This document shows positions 1-5,220 of a DNA stretch of 7,557 bases, piece by piece. The translations under genes and the position numbers were made by a program. Where the stretch lies: the NCBI GenBank assembly GCA_002710785.1, contig PAMC01000001.1, positions 24,342-31,898 on the forward strand. The letters run 5' to 3'. Within the stretch, counting starts at the first letter, position 1. Each line of letters begins with the position of its first letter. The DNA is from a bacterium (lineage in GTDB: Bacteria; Patescibacteriota; Minisyncoccia; Phycocordibacterales; UBA918). The notes beneath the pieces were generated by a model that saw only the letters and a list, made by a program, of their open reading frames with translations, made no database searches and was not told the origin of the DNA.

Positions 1-2
1 TT

Positions 3-380
3 GTTGATCTGATTTATTTTGCTGCAAAGCGTAAGATTGATGCTGCGTCTGAAAAACTAATTGAAGGTGTGTAACCAGAAAAGCAGTACGAGAAGAAAAC
101 CACTGAGTACCGAGAGCGTCAACACGATATTAATGACAAGATGAGTCAGGTCACCCAACAAGGTGAGTTTAAGGACTCAACCATTAAGACAGTCTTTTCA
201 CTCGCAAACCGTGCATACGATTTGTTTGAGAGTTCTGATATATCGTAAAAACGTCAGATTATTAAAATCCTATTTCAGAACTTGGAAATGTTAGACGGAA
301 AAGCTTATTTTACACTGCGAAAACCGTTTGATACGGTGGCAAAATTGCCTGATCATCTTGATTGGTGCGGGTGGGGGTAA
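3..380 (+). pseudogene. Serine recombinase, C-terminal remnant with two in-frame stops
   Basis: Frame 3 reads continuously as the C-terminal part of a large serine recombinase, except for TAA codons at 72-74 and 246-248. The natural end is TAA at 378-380. Between the stops the translation is Lys/Glu-rich and coiled-coil-like. It then has the segments LFESSDIS, KRQIIKILFQNLEML and FTLRKPFDTVAKLPDHLDW, which I recognise as the usual tail of Parcubacteria-type recombinases that follow a resolvase and zinc-ribbon region. No frameshift is seen, so inactivation is by nonsense mutation; TAA at 246 probably replaces a Glu codon (GAA). The 5' part lies outside the window. The last codons lie on the antisense strand of the tRNA-Gly 3' end, as expected for an integrase gene placed at its own attachment site. 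The stretch is visibly more AT-rich than the genes that follow. Family call from remembered sequence pattern; not searched. Confidence 0.72.
363..380. mobile_element. Probable attachment-site junction at tRNA-Gly 3' end
   Basis: The recombinase reading frame terminates inside the tRNA-Gly gene (stop 378-380), so its last few codons are antisense to the acceptor and T stem. Serine and tyrosine integrases commonly target tRNA 3' ends and regenerate the tRNA on insertion. The element would lie to the left of 363. The other att copy, a repeat of the tRNA 3' end, is not inside this window, so the exact core cannot be defined. Confidence 0.5.
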
Positions 381-436
381 TCGAAACCCCGACTTCTGCT
401 TGGAAGGCAGACATTTTACCACTAAACTACACCCGC
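363..436 (-). tRNA. tRNA-Gly (anticodon TCC), CCA encoded
   Basis: Read on the minus strand, the acceptor arm GCGGGTG (436-430) pairs perfectly with CACCCGC (373-367). It is followed by discriminator A (366) and an encoded CCA (365-363). The anticodon arm is CTGCC / TTCCAAG-type loop / GGCAG-like, giving anticodon TCC and therefore glycine. The D arm contains TAGTTTAGTGGTAAAA and the T arm GGGG-TTTCGAT-CCCC, both canonical. Length is 74 nt with CCA. The recombinase remnant abuts and slightly overlaps the 3' end, so this gene is the probable attachment site; it remains intact. Confidence 0.95.
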
Positions 437-451
437 AATTTAGTGCGCGCT

Positions 452-460
452 ATTCTAGCA
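452..460 (-). promoter_or_regulatory. Extended -10 promoter of tRNA-Gly
   Basis: On the minus strand the element TGCTAGAAT (TGn plus -10 TAGAAT) ends at 452, about 15 nt before the tRNA 5' end at 436. There is no convincing -35 hexamer at 17 bp (CTGGAA-like at best), which is compatible with an extended -10 promoter. Confidence 0.6.
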
Positions 461-485
461 CGCTCCCAGTGGCAATTCCAGCGCT

Positions 486-494
486 TGCTATACT
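486..494 (+). promoter_or_regulatory. Extended -10 promoter of the serine protease gene, probably leaderless
   Basis: TGCTATACT combines the TGn extension with the -10 hexamer TATACT (489-494). Only 7 nt separate it from the ATG at 502, so transcription would start at or next to the start codon. It is divergent from the tRNA-Gly promoter at 452-460. Confidence 0.6.
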
Positions 495-501
495 ACCTAC
501 C

Positions 502-1578
502 ATGGAGTGGCTGCTCACCCTCGGAACCCAAATTATTCTCTCGCTCGTTGGTGTTAGCGGCCAATTAGCAGTACTGCTCGACGGCGCAGCCACAGCCGAG
601 TCAGAGACAATTGCCACCGCCACTCCCCTGCCGAGCCTCCCCGGCAACAGCCCCGAGCGTGATGTTATTCCGCGGATTTTGCTTGAAAACCCAGCCTACC
701 AGCAAGCTTCGCTCGCCAACAGCCAAGGTCTCATTGGTGGTGCTGCAACCAGCAACCCCGCCGAGGCACTCGTGAATGTATTTTGCACCTACCGCACCCC
801 CGACAGTATTCGCTACACAACCGGAACTGGCTTTTTTGTGACTCCAACCGGCGTGATCCTTACCAACGCCCACGTCGCACAATTTTTGCTGCTCGAGACA
901 GTCTCCGAAACCGGCACCACCGAATGTGTGGTCCGGCACGGTGACCCAGCGGTGCCAACCTACGAAGCTGAGCTCCTCTACATCTCGCCAATGTGGATTA
1001 AGGAGCACGCTAATCTCATCGACGACCCCGAACCAAAAGGTACCGGCGAGCGTGACTACGCGCTCCTCTACCTCACCGGTGGTGTCGATAGCACTCCACT
1101 TCCCGCACAGCTGCCGTTTCTAGCGGTCGATACCGAGCTGCGCAACCGTAATACTGTTGGAAACACTGTTTCGATTGCGGGGTACCCAACGCTTGACCCC
1201 GACCTACTCGTGCGCGGCGGTGCGCTTGAGCGCGCTCGCGCCACCACCACGCTGGTTGACCTTTACACCTTCGACACTAACTACGGCGACATCTACTTCT
1301 TAGGTGGCAGCGCTATTGGTAAGCAGGGTATCAGTGGCGGTCCTGTTATCGACCAGGACAACGAGGCGGTGGCGCTTATTGTTACCCGCGGCGACGACAG
1401 CCGCCAAGGCGCCGGGAGCCTAAATGCCATTACGCTTTCGTACATTGACCGCACCATCACCGAAGAAACCGGCTTTAGCCTGGCGCAGACGATGTCCGGC
1501 AACATTACATACAAGGCCTACGTGTTTCAGCAAACTTTAGTCCCCTTCTTAGCTGCGATGCTTGAGCGTGAGCTCTAG
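502..1578 (+). CDS. Exported trypsin-like (S1 family) serine protease
   Basis: 358 aa. The fold is a chymotrypsin/trypsin-like peptidase. The triad is visible as His124 in TNAHV (after GTGFFVTPTG), Asp185 in GERDYALLYL, and Ser278 in GISGGPVI. The N-terminus has one hydrophobic segment (about residues 3-27) with few charges and no lipobox, suggesting a signal anchor or signal peptide and action outside the cytoplasmic membrane. Cys95 and Cys142 flank His124 and could form a disulfide. No PDZ domain follows the protease domain; the tail of about 80 residues after Ser278 has no feature I recognise. The frame is open upstream to 328, but that extension would read antisense through the tRNA-Gly. 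The Met at 502 follows an extended -10 box and precedes the hydrophobic segment, so I chose it. It is monocistronic and ends in the terminator at 1578-1617. Substrate unknown. Confidence 0.88.
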   Translation: MEWLLTLGTQIILSLVGVSGQLAVLLDGAATAESETIATATPLPSLPGNSPERDVIPRILLENPAYQQASLANSQGLIGGAATSNPAEALVNVFCTYRTPDSIRYTTGTGFFVTPTGVILTNAHVAQFLLLETVSETGTTECVVRHGDPAVPTYEAELLYISPMWIKEHANLIDDPEPKGTGERDYALLYLTGGVDSTPLPAQLPFLAVDTELRNRNTVGNTVSIAGYPTLDPDLLVRGGALERARATTTLVDLYTFDTNYGDIYFLGGSAIGKQGISGGPVIDQDNEAVALIVTRGDDSRQGAGSLNAITLSYIDRTITEETGFSLAQTMSGNITYKAYVFQQTLVPFLAAMLEREL

Positions 1579-1617
1579 GCACGAAAAAAGACGCCGCAGG
1601 GCGTCTTTTTTCGTGCC
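1578..1617. terminator. Bidirectional terminator between protease and MscS genes
   Basis: Perfect 18-bp arms (1578-1595 and 1600-1617) enclose a 4-nt GCAG loop. The GACGCC/GGCGTC core is flanked by A6 on one side and T6 on the other, so each strand gives a GC stem followed by a U-tract. It serves the two convergent genes, starting on the last base of the protease stop codon and ending 8 bp before the MscS stop. Confidence 0.93.
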
Positions 1618-1625
1618 GACCGCAC

Positions 1626-2744
1626 TTAACTGACACCCTGGTGGTAAATAGTCTGGGTTGGGTAGGCAAAGTCTATGCCCCGAGCGCTAAAGGCGTCAAA
1701 GAGGCCGAGATTAAATTGCTCCTGTGCGTCCATGTACTGTACGTAGTCGTCGCTCTCAACGTAGTACACCACTTCAAAAATGAGCGCCGAGTCGCCGAAG
1801 GCCTTAAAGTGTGCCCGATCAAAGCGAATACCGTCGATACCATCAATAATCTCCCGCACAATGCCATCAATTGCCCGCACATTCTCTGGTGAGGTTTCGT
1901 ACGTCACCCCCAGCTCCGTTACAATGCGGCGCTCTTCCATCTTCTTAAAGTTCTGCACCCGGGCGGTCGTGAGCTCAGCGTTTGAGACCACCAGCTCCTC
2001 ACCCTGCAGCGTCCGCAGGCGGGTCGTTTTAATACCGATTTTTTCGACCGTACCCATATCTGCCCCGACAATAACAAAGTCCCCCACCCGAAACGGCTTA
2101 TCAAAGTAGATTGAGAACGAGGCAAAGAGGTCGGAGAGAATGCCCTGGAGCGCAAACGCCACCGCAATACCACCAATACCCAAACCGGCTACCAATGACG
2201 TCACCTCGATACCAAGGTTTGAGAGCACAAAGATGAGCCCAAACACGTAGAGTACAATCCGGGCCAGCAGATTAATCATGTCTGAAGCAGTGGCCGCGTT
2301 AGGGTCCACGACTCCGTCACCGTCCTCATCTTTCTCCACTAAGCGCTTAGTGCCGTAGCGGATAAAACAGAGCGCCGCCTCAATCACCTGCCAAACTACC
2401 GCTACGTACACGAGCGCAGAGAACGCCGTGTTAAACCAGTCCGGGAGGGTAAATAAACTGAGTGCAATGTAGGCAGCAATCAGGCTGTACACCCAAAGGC
2501 GAATGCCAGATACCGCGTCAATTACCGTATCATCAATGTCGGTAGCGGTTTTACTCGAGAGAACCCGCAACCGAGCGAGCACTACCACCAACACCAGTTT
2601 GGTAAAGAGGGTGATGCCAACAAAAATACCGAGAGCAACCAGGTACGGAGCAAGGTCGACGGTGCCCAAGCCAGGTAGCGTCGTCTCAACTGTAGGCACC
2701 AGGGCAGCCACGTTGCTGGCCGAGTTAGTCAGTGAATCAAACAT
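1626..2744 (-). CDS. MscS-family small-conductance mechanosensitive channel
   Basis: 372 aa. It opens under membrane tension to release solutes during osmotic downshock. Hydrophobic segments lie at about 33-57, 82-100, 106-128, 158-176 and 183-210. The last is the Gly/Ala-rich pore helix (AGLGIGGIAVAFALQGILSD). It is followed by the MscS beta domain (about 215-265, with YFDKPFRVGDFV, GTVEKIGIKTTRLR and VVSNAEL) and a cytoplasmic alpha/beta domain to the C-terminus. Five segments make it longer at the N-terminus than three-helix E. coli MscS. Residues 139-147 form an Asp loop, D-x-D-x-D-G-x-x-D, between segments three and four, which is unusual for the family. The ATG sits 8 nt after an extended -10-like TGGTAGGGT (2761-2753). 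An AGAGG lies only 3 nt before the ATG, too close for a normal SD, which favours a leaderless start. It converges on the protease and shares its terminator. Confidence 0.93.
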   Translation of the reverse strand: MFDSLTNSASNVAALVPTVETTLPGLGTVDLAPYLVALGIFVGITLFTKLVLVVVLARLRVLSSKTATDIDDTVIDAVSGIRLWVYSLIAAYIALSLFTLPDWFNTAFSALVYVAVVWQVIEAALCFIRYGTKRLVEKDEDGDGVVDPNAATASDMINLLARIVLYVFGLIFVLSNLGIEVTSLVAGLGIGGIAVAFALQGILSDLFASFSIYFDKPFRVGDFVIVGADMGTVEKIGIKTTRLRTLQGEELVVSNAELTTARVQNFKKMEERRIVTELGVTYETSPENVRAIDGIVREIIDGIDGIRFDRAHFKAFGDSALIFEVVYYVESDDYVQYMDAQEQFNLGLFDAFSARGIDFAYPTQTIYHQGVS

Positions 2745-2752
2745 ACGCCTCT

Positions 2753-2761
2753 ACCCTACCA
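2753..2761 (-). promoter_or_regulatory. Candidate extended -10 promoter of the MscS gene
   Basis: On the minus strand TGGTAGGGT has the TGn extension and the conserved T-A....T positions of a -10 box, but a poor middle. It lies 8 nt from the ATG at 2744, the same geometry as other genes here. A TTGCAG further upstream at about 16 bp could act as a -35. Weaker than the other promoters listed. Confidence 0.38.
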
Positions 2762-2785
2762 AAACCACTCATTCCTGCAACGCAC

Positions 2786-2819
2786 AAAAGAAAAAGCGCG
2801 GGGGTGAAATTCCCCGCGC
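2786..2819 (-). terminator. Rho-independent terminator of the 72-aa gene
   Basis: On the minus strand GCGCGGGG (2819-2812) pairs with CCCCGCGC (2803-2796) around an 8-nt loop. It is followed by TTTTTCTTTT (2795-2786). It begins 8 nt after the stop codon at 2827-2829. Confidence 0.9.
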
Positions 2820-2826
2820 CGCAACC

Positions 2827-3045
2827 TTAGAGGCCCTCGTAACAGGGATCATCGCCGGGTGCGCGTTCGCCGCCTGATTTTTCCCGAAGCAGCTCGCTTA
2901 GCATGGGCGTTTCCTCTTTGCCCTTGCCCGAATCAACTGCATGGCCGACGCGGACACCTTCCGCGCTTAGCATAGGGTCGTGACCCTGCGCCTGGTCAGG
3001 ATGTATGATTGGGCCATTCTGCCCATCGGTAAAAGAGTTTGGCAT
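2827..3045 (-). CDS. Small uncharacterised hydrophilic protein, 72 aa
   Basis: I do not recognise this protein. The frame is open upstream to 3219, but the ATG at 3045 has a good SD, AAGGAG (3058-3053), with 7-nt spacing, and upstream codons would read through a terminator-like hairpin. I therefore call a 72-aa product. It is rich in Gly, Pro, Asp and Glu, has no hydrophobic segment, and is probably largely disordered. The motif PMLS occurs twice (residues 24-27 and 47-50), encoded by a 10-bp direct repeat (ATGCTAAGCG on the minus strand; plus-strand positions 2895-2904 and 2964-2973). There is one Cys (68) near the acidic C-terminus GDDPCYEGL. A strong terminator follows the stop immediately, supporting a real monocistronic gene. 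Function unknown. A very small chance remains that translation starts further upstream. Confidence 0.62.
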   Translation of the reverse strand: MPNSFTDGQNGPIIHPDQAQGHDPMLSAEGVRVGHAVDSGKGKEETPMLSELLREKSGGERAPGDDPCYEGL

Positions 3046-3107
3046 TGATTTTCTCCTTTTCTTTTGCCATGTTGCCTCCCCGCCGCTTGTGCCGCAGGTG
3101 CTGTTGA

Positions 3108-3125
3108 GGTCGCCTCCTTGCGACC
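3108..3125. repeat. Short inverted repeat competing with the larger hairpin
   Basis: GGTCGC (3108-3113) pairs with GCGACC (3120-3125) around the 6-nt loop CTCCTT. The right arm lies inside the left arm of the 3117-3167 hairpin, so the two stems exclude each other. Confidence 0.6.
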
Positions 3126-3167
3126 CCACTGGAACTCCTGCCTTGAGGAACTCTATGGGGTCGCAAG
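3117..3167. repeat. 12-bp perfect inverted repeat, possible structured RNA
   Basis: CTTGCGACCCCA (3117-3128) is the exact reverse complement of TGGGGTCGCAAG (3156-3167). The 27-nt loop contains a minor TCCT/AGGA stem and two copies of GGAACTC. Its right edge directly touches the left arm of the terminator hairpin at 3168, as in small RNAs or leader RNAs that end in a terminator. Confidence 0.8.
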
Positions 3168-3206
3168 AACCAAAACGGCCCGCCGGGTGGGCGGGCCGTT
3201 TTGGTT
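3168..3206. terminator. Strong hairpin terminator, usable on either strand
   Basis: Perfect 17-bp arms (3168-3184 and 3190-3206) surround a GGGTG loop. The GC core CGGCCCGCC is followed by TTTT-GGTT on plus and TTTT-GGTT on minus. No recognised gene ends at it on either strand, so it may end a non-coding transcript or act in the leader of the 72-aa gene. Confidence 0.78.
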
Positions 3207-3339
3207 TGCTACGAAACACTAACCGGCCCGCCTCACGCTACGCAGCACGAGTACAAAGAGGTTAATGTAAGCAAAGGCTTGCATATACTGAAAATACACC
3301 CGTCACCACACTCTGTCAAAGCACTCCACCACAAAACTG

Positions 3340-3369
3340 TTGACAAGCAAGATGGGTGCGCGCTAGAGT
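3340..3369 (+). promoter_or_regulatory. Sigma70-type promoter of the 63-aa gene
   Basis: A perfect -35 TTGACA (3340-3345), 18-bp spacer and -10 TAGAGT (3364-3369). The predicted start near 3376 gives a leader of about 54 nt. It is the only promoter in the window with a consensus -35. Confidence 0.72.
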
Positions 3370-3376
3370 GACGTCT

Positions 3377-3399
3377 GTCTCGCTTACAAGAAGCGGGAC
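3377..3399 (+). promoter_or_regulatory. Leader hairpin at the predicted 5' end of the 63-aa gene mRNA
   Basis: GTCTCGCTT (3377-3385) pairs with AAGCGGGAC (3391-3399), 9 pairs with one G-U, around ACAAG. It would sit at the very 5' end of the transcript, a position typical of stabilising or regulatory stems. Confidence 0.55.
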
Positions 3400-3429
3400 G
3401 TACGGAAGATCAAAACAAGGACGATAAGA

Positions 3430-3621
3430 ATGTCTATCATTGATCCGAGGGATCCAACGCCGATCACGTCAACCAACGAACGCCAGAAGGAGGAAGTCCC
3501 CAAACAAACAATAAGGGAGGTGTACCCCGTCATTCCAGCAGGCTATGGCTGGGGCGTGCCGAGCAGCCAATTCTACCGCCTCTTGCGTAAGGCTTCGACT
3601 GAGCAGATCATCAATCCGTGA
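3430..3621 (+). CDS. Small uncharacterised protein, 63 aa
   Basis: I do not recognise this product. The N-terminal half is hydrophilic and rich in Pro, Thr and charged residues (residues 1-28). The C-terminal half has an aromatic, Gly-rich stretch (PAGYGWGVPSSQFYRLLRKA) and ends in IINP. There is no signal peptide, membrane segment or cysteine. Support for a real gene is strong in context: a consensus promoter at 3340-3369, a leader hairpin, an SD AAGGA (3417-3421) 8 nt before the ATG, and a GC-rich hairpin plus terminator downstream. It stands alone and diverges from the 72-aa gene. The strong promoter suggests high expression. It could be a small regulatory or structural peptide; nothing in the sequence decides this. 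Confidence 0.66.
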   Translation: MSIIDPRDPTPITSTNERQKEEVPKQTIREVYPVIPAGYGWGVPSSQFYRLLRKASTEQIINP

Positions 3622-3637
3622 GCAAACATCGAGCAGC

Positions 3638-3656
3638 TGGGCGGCCTAGCCGCCCA
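3638..3656 (+). terminator. GC-rich hairpin downstream of the 63-aa gene (no T-tract)
   Basis: TGGGCGGC (3638-3645) pairs perfectly with GCCGCCCA (3649-3656) around CTA. No T-run follows, so it is more likely a 3'-end stabilising or pausing hairpin than an efficient terminator. A T-tract terminator follows at 3715-3742. Confidence 0.5.
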
Positions 3657-3710
3657 CTGTGACCAATTGAAACAAGATCTTTATTTCTTCTCTTTTAGAG
3701 AAATTTAAAA

Positions 3711-3742
3711 AAAACCGCCAGGATCACTCCGGGCGGCCTTTT
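3711..3742. terminator. Bidirectional terminator between the 63-aa and DUF5667-like genes
   Basis: CCGCC (3715-3719) pairs with GGCGG (3732-3736), then an A/G mismatch, then GGA/TCC around loop TCAC. On plus it is followed by TTTTATTTTT. On minus it is followed by a T8 run (complement of the A-run at 3707-3714), ending the DUF5667-like gene whose stop lies at 3747. Confidence 0.85.
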
Positions 3743-3746
3743 ATTT

Positions 3747-5219
3747 TTATACTTCCGGTTCAGCTGGTTCTTCGGGCTGGTCTGGTTCCGCCACTGCGTT
3801 GGTTGAGGTGGCCGGCGGTTCTGGCTCAGTTGGAGACTCTGGATCTTCTGCTTCTTCTACAACCGCTTCGGTGCTCGTTGCGGACTCGCTCGGCGTTGCG
3901 GGAACTTCCGCGCTGACCCGCGCCATATCAGCGAGCAAAGCGAGAGCGTCGGCAGCTGCAGACTCAGCAGTCGCGTACTCTTTTACCACCAGTGCTCGCT
4001 CTACCTTCTCAACGAGCTCATCTACTTGAGCGAGGCCAAAAACAGTCTTCTCGCTAAGCGCTTCCTGGCTAGCAATAGCTCCAGTTTGCCGCTCAATTTG
4101 TAGCAGCTGCAGCTCAAGCGTATCTTTACGCTCATCGTCAGTTGGTGTTACGGGCACGAGCTCCTCTACCGACACGTTAGCCTTCACATCGATGTCAGTC
4201 ATAAAACGGATGAGCTTCTGCGTGGCTTGCAAAGCCTCGCGTAGGTACTGCTTAGCGGTTGCTTCGTCAACCACTGGCGCAACGATGGTTTCAACCGTTG
4301 TGGTTGCTGTCTCGTCTGTTGAGGTGCTTGTAACCACTTCTACAGACTCAACCGTCTCAATCTCGCGACTCTCAAGCGCGAGCGCAATCTTACGGTCGAT
4401 GTCGGCCAGGCGGCGATCGATGTCGGCGCGCTCTTGCATGGAAATATCTTCGCGCAGTGAGAGCAGCAGTTCAGCGGCGTGTGTGGTTTCGTCCTCGACT
4501 TGCGCTAAAAGGCGCTCAAACGACACCTCGGTTGCTGCTGGCGACGCTACTGCCGCGCGAGCATCAGCAATCGTGGCAGCGAGTGTGGCGGTGGTGCTGG
4601 CGCCTGCCGCTTCATGACGGGCAGTTTCGCTCTCGAGCACCTCACTCTCGACCTCAAGCGCTGAGGCAAAGGTGAGCTCGGCAATGGCGGCTTCTTCGCT
4701 GTCGCTCTCGCGGAGCTCAGCGAGGCCCGCTTGCGCGGCGTCGGTGTGGCTCTTTACCGCTGCTGCTACCTCGGCCTCAACGGCTTCGGTGAGTTTGCCC
4801 TCAGTAGCAAGCAAGCGGGCCTCAGCCAAGCGGCGCTCAACACGCTTGGTCTCCCACTCAACTTGCTGGTACGGAGTGAGCGCAAGGCTACTGCGGATCT
4901 CTTCATTAAAACGAACCTTTACTGGGTAGAGCACATCGCCCGGCACGGTTTGCTCAGCTGCAAATGGCACAATAATCAGCACAACGAGTGTCGCCACACT
5001 CGCAAGCGCTCGCGTACGCATGGTATTAAAGCGCACTACCCAAAATGGCTCGCTCGCGAGTGCGCCGGTTGCCACCTTGGCTTGCGGCGTGCGCATTGCT
5101 TCGGGGAGCGGGTGGTACTCCATGTACGCAGTGAGTCGCTCGCGCAAGTCACGTGATTCAGCCTTCGTCATGGTGACGCGCTTGGCAGCAGTATGAAATT
5201 GTTGGCTAAATCGTTTCAT
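3747..5219 (-). CDS. DUF5667-like membrane protein, putative anti-sigma factor/sensor
   Basis: 490 aa. The start ATG at 5219 lies one base after the sigma factor stop (TAA, 5223-5221), so translation is probably coupled; the frame is open further upstream only as overlap with the sigma gene. Layout: a charged N-terminal helix (about 17-45, KAESRDLRERLTAYMEYHPL) facing the cytoplasm; one membrane segment (about 69-87); then a DUF5667-like region (about 92-200) opening PGDVLYPVKVRFNEEIRSSL; then long Ala/Glu-rich helical stretches; and a Pro/Glu/Ser/Thr-rich disordered tail (about 438-490). Residues 265-277 contain a tandem ADIDR repeat. There are no cysteines at all, so the zinc motif of classical ZAS anti-sigma factors is absent. 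From genetic context I infer that the N-terminal segment binds the sigma factor and the large outer domain senses the envelope. The anti-sigma role is inference, not shown by a known domain. Confidence 0.82.
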   Translation of the reverse strand: MKRFSQQFHTAAKRVTMTKAESRDLRERLTAYMEYHPLPEAMRTPQAKVATGALASEPFWVVRFNTMRTRALASVATLVVLIIVPFAAEQTVPGDVLYPVKVRFNEEIRSSLALTPYQQVEWETKRVERRLAEARLLATEGKLTEAVEAEVAAAVKSHTDAAQAGLAELRESDSEEAAIAELTFASALEVESEVLESETARHEAAGASTTATLAATIADARAAVASPAATEVSFERLLAQVEDETTHAAELLLSLREDISMQERADIDRRLADIDRKIALALESREIETVESVEVVTSTSTDETATTTVETIVAPVVDEATAKQYLREALQATQKLIRFMTDIDVKANVSVEELVPVTPTDDERKDTLELQLLQIERQTGAIASQEALSEKTVFGLAQVDELVEKVERALVVKEYATAESAAADALALLADMARVSAEVPATPSESATSTEAVVEEAEDPESPTEPEPPATSTNAVAEPDQPEEPAEPEV

Positions 5220-5220
5220 G

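Larger units (their letters stand above)
3046..3429. other. Intergenic region between two divergent small genes, rich in RNA structure
   Basis: No gene that I can support, apart from a weak 24-codon reading frame at 2996-3070 on the minus strand. The left part (3106-3206) holds nested and adjacent inverted repeats and a strong hairpin terminator, listed separately. The centre (3207-3339) has no clear gene or repeat; it contains a TATACT at 3284-3289 without a -35. The right part (3340-3429) holds the promoter, leader hairpin and SD of the 63-aa gene. Confidence 0.6.

Noticed and set aside
328..501. N-terminal extension of the protease frame upstream of 502
   Set aside because: It would translate the antisense of the tRNA-Gly and place the start inside the recombinase remnant; the promoter at 486-494 lies downstream of it.
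3046..3219. Extended N-terminus (58 more residues) of the 72-aa minus-strand protein
   Set aside because: These codons cross the strong hairpin terminator and the inverted repeats, and no SD or promoter fits the 3219 start, whereas 3045 has a good SD.
3005..3265. 86-codon plus-strand frame overlapping the terminator hairpin
   Set aside because: No SD or promoter, antisense to the start of the 72-aa gene, and it runs through a terminator-type hairpin.
3284..3289. TATACT as a second plus-strand promoter
   Set aside because: No -35 at a suitable distance and no correctly spaced TGn extension; the promoter at 3340-3369 is much better.
4192..4617. Long Ser/Ala/Val-rich plus-strand frame opposite the DUF5667-like gene
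   Set aside because: Shadow of an Ala/Glu-rich coding sequence with biased codons; low-complexity translation and no start signals.
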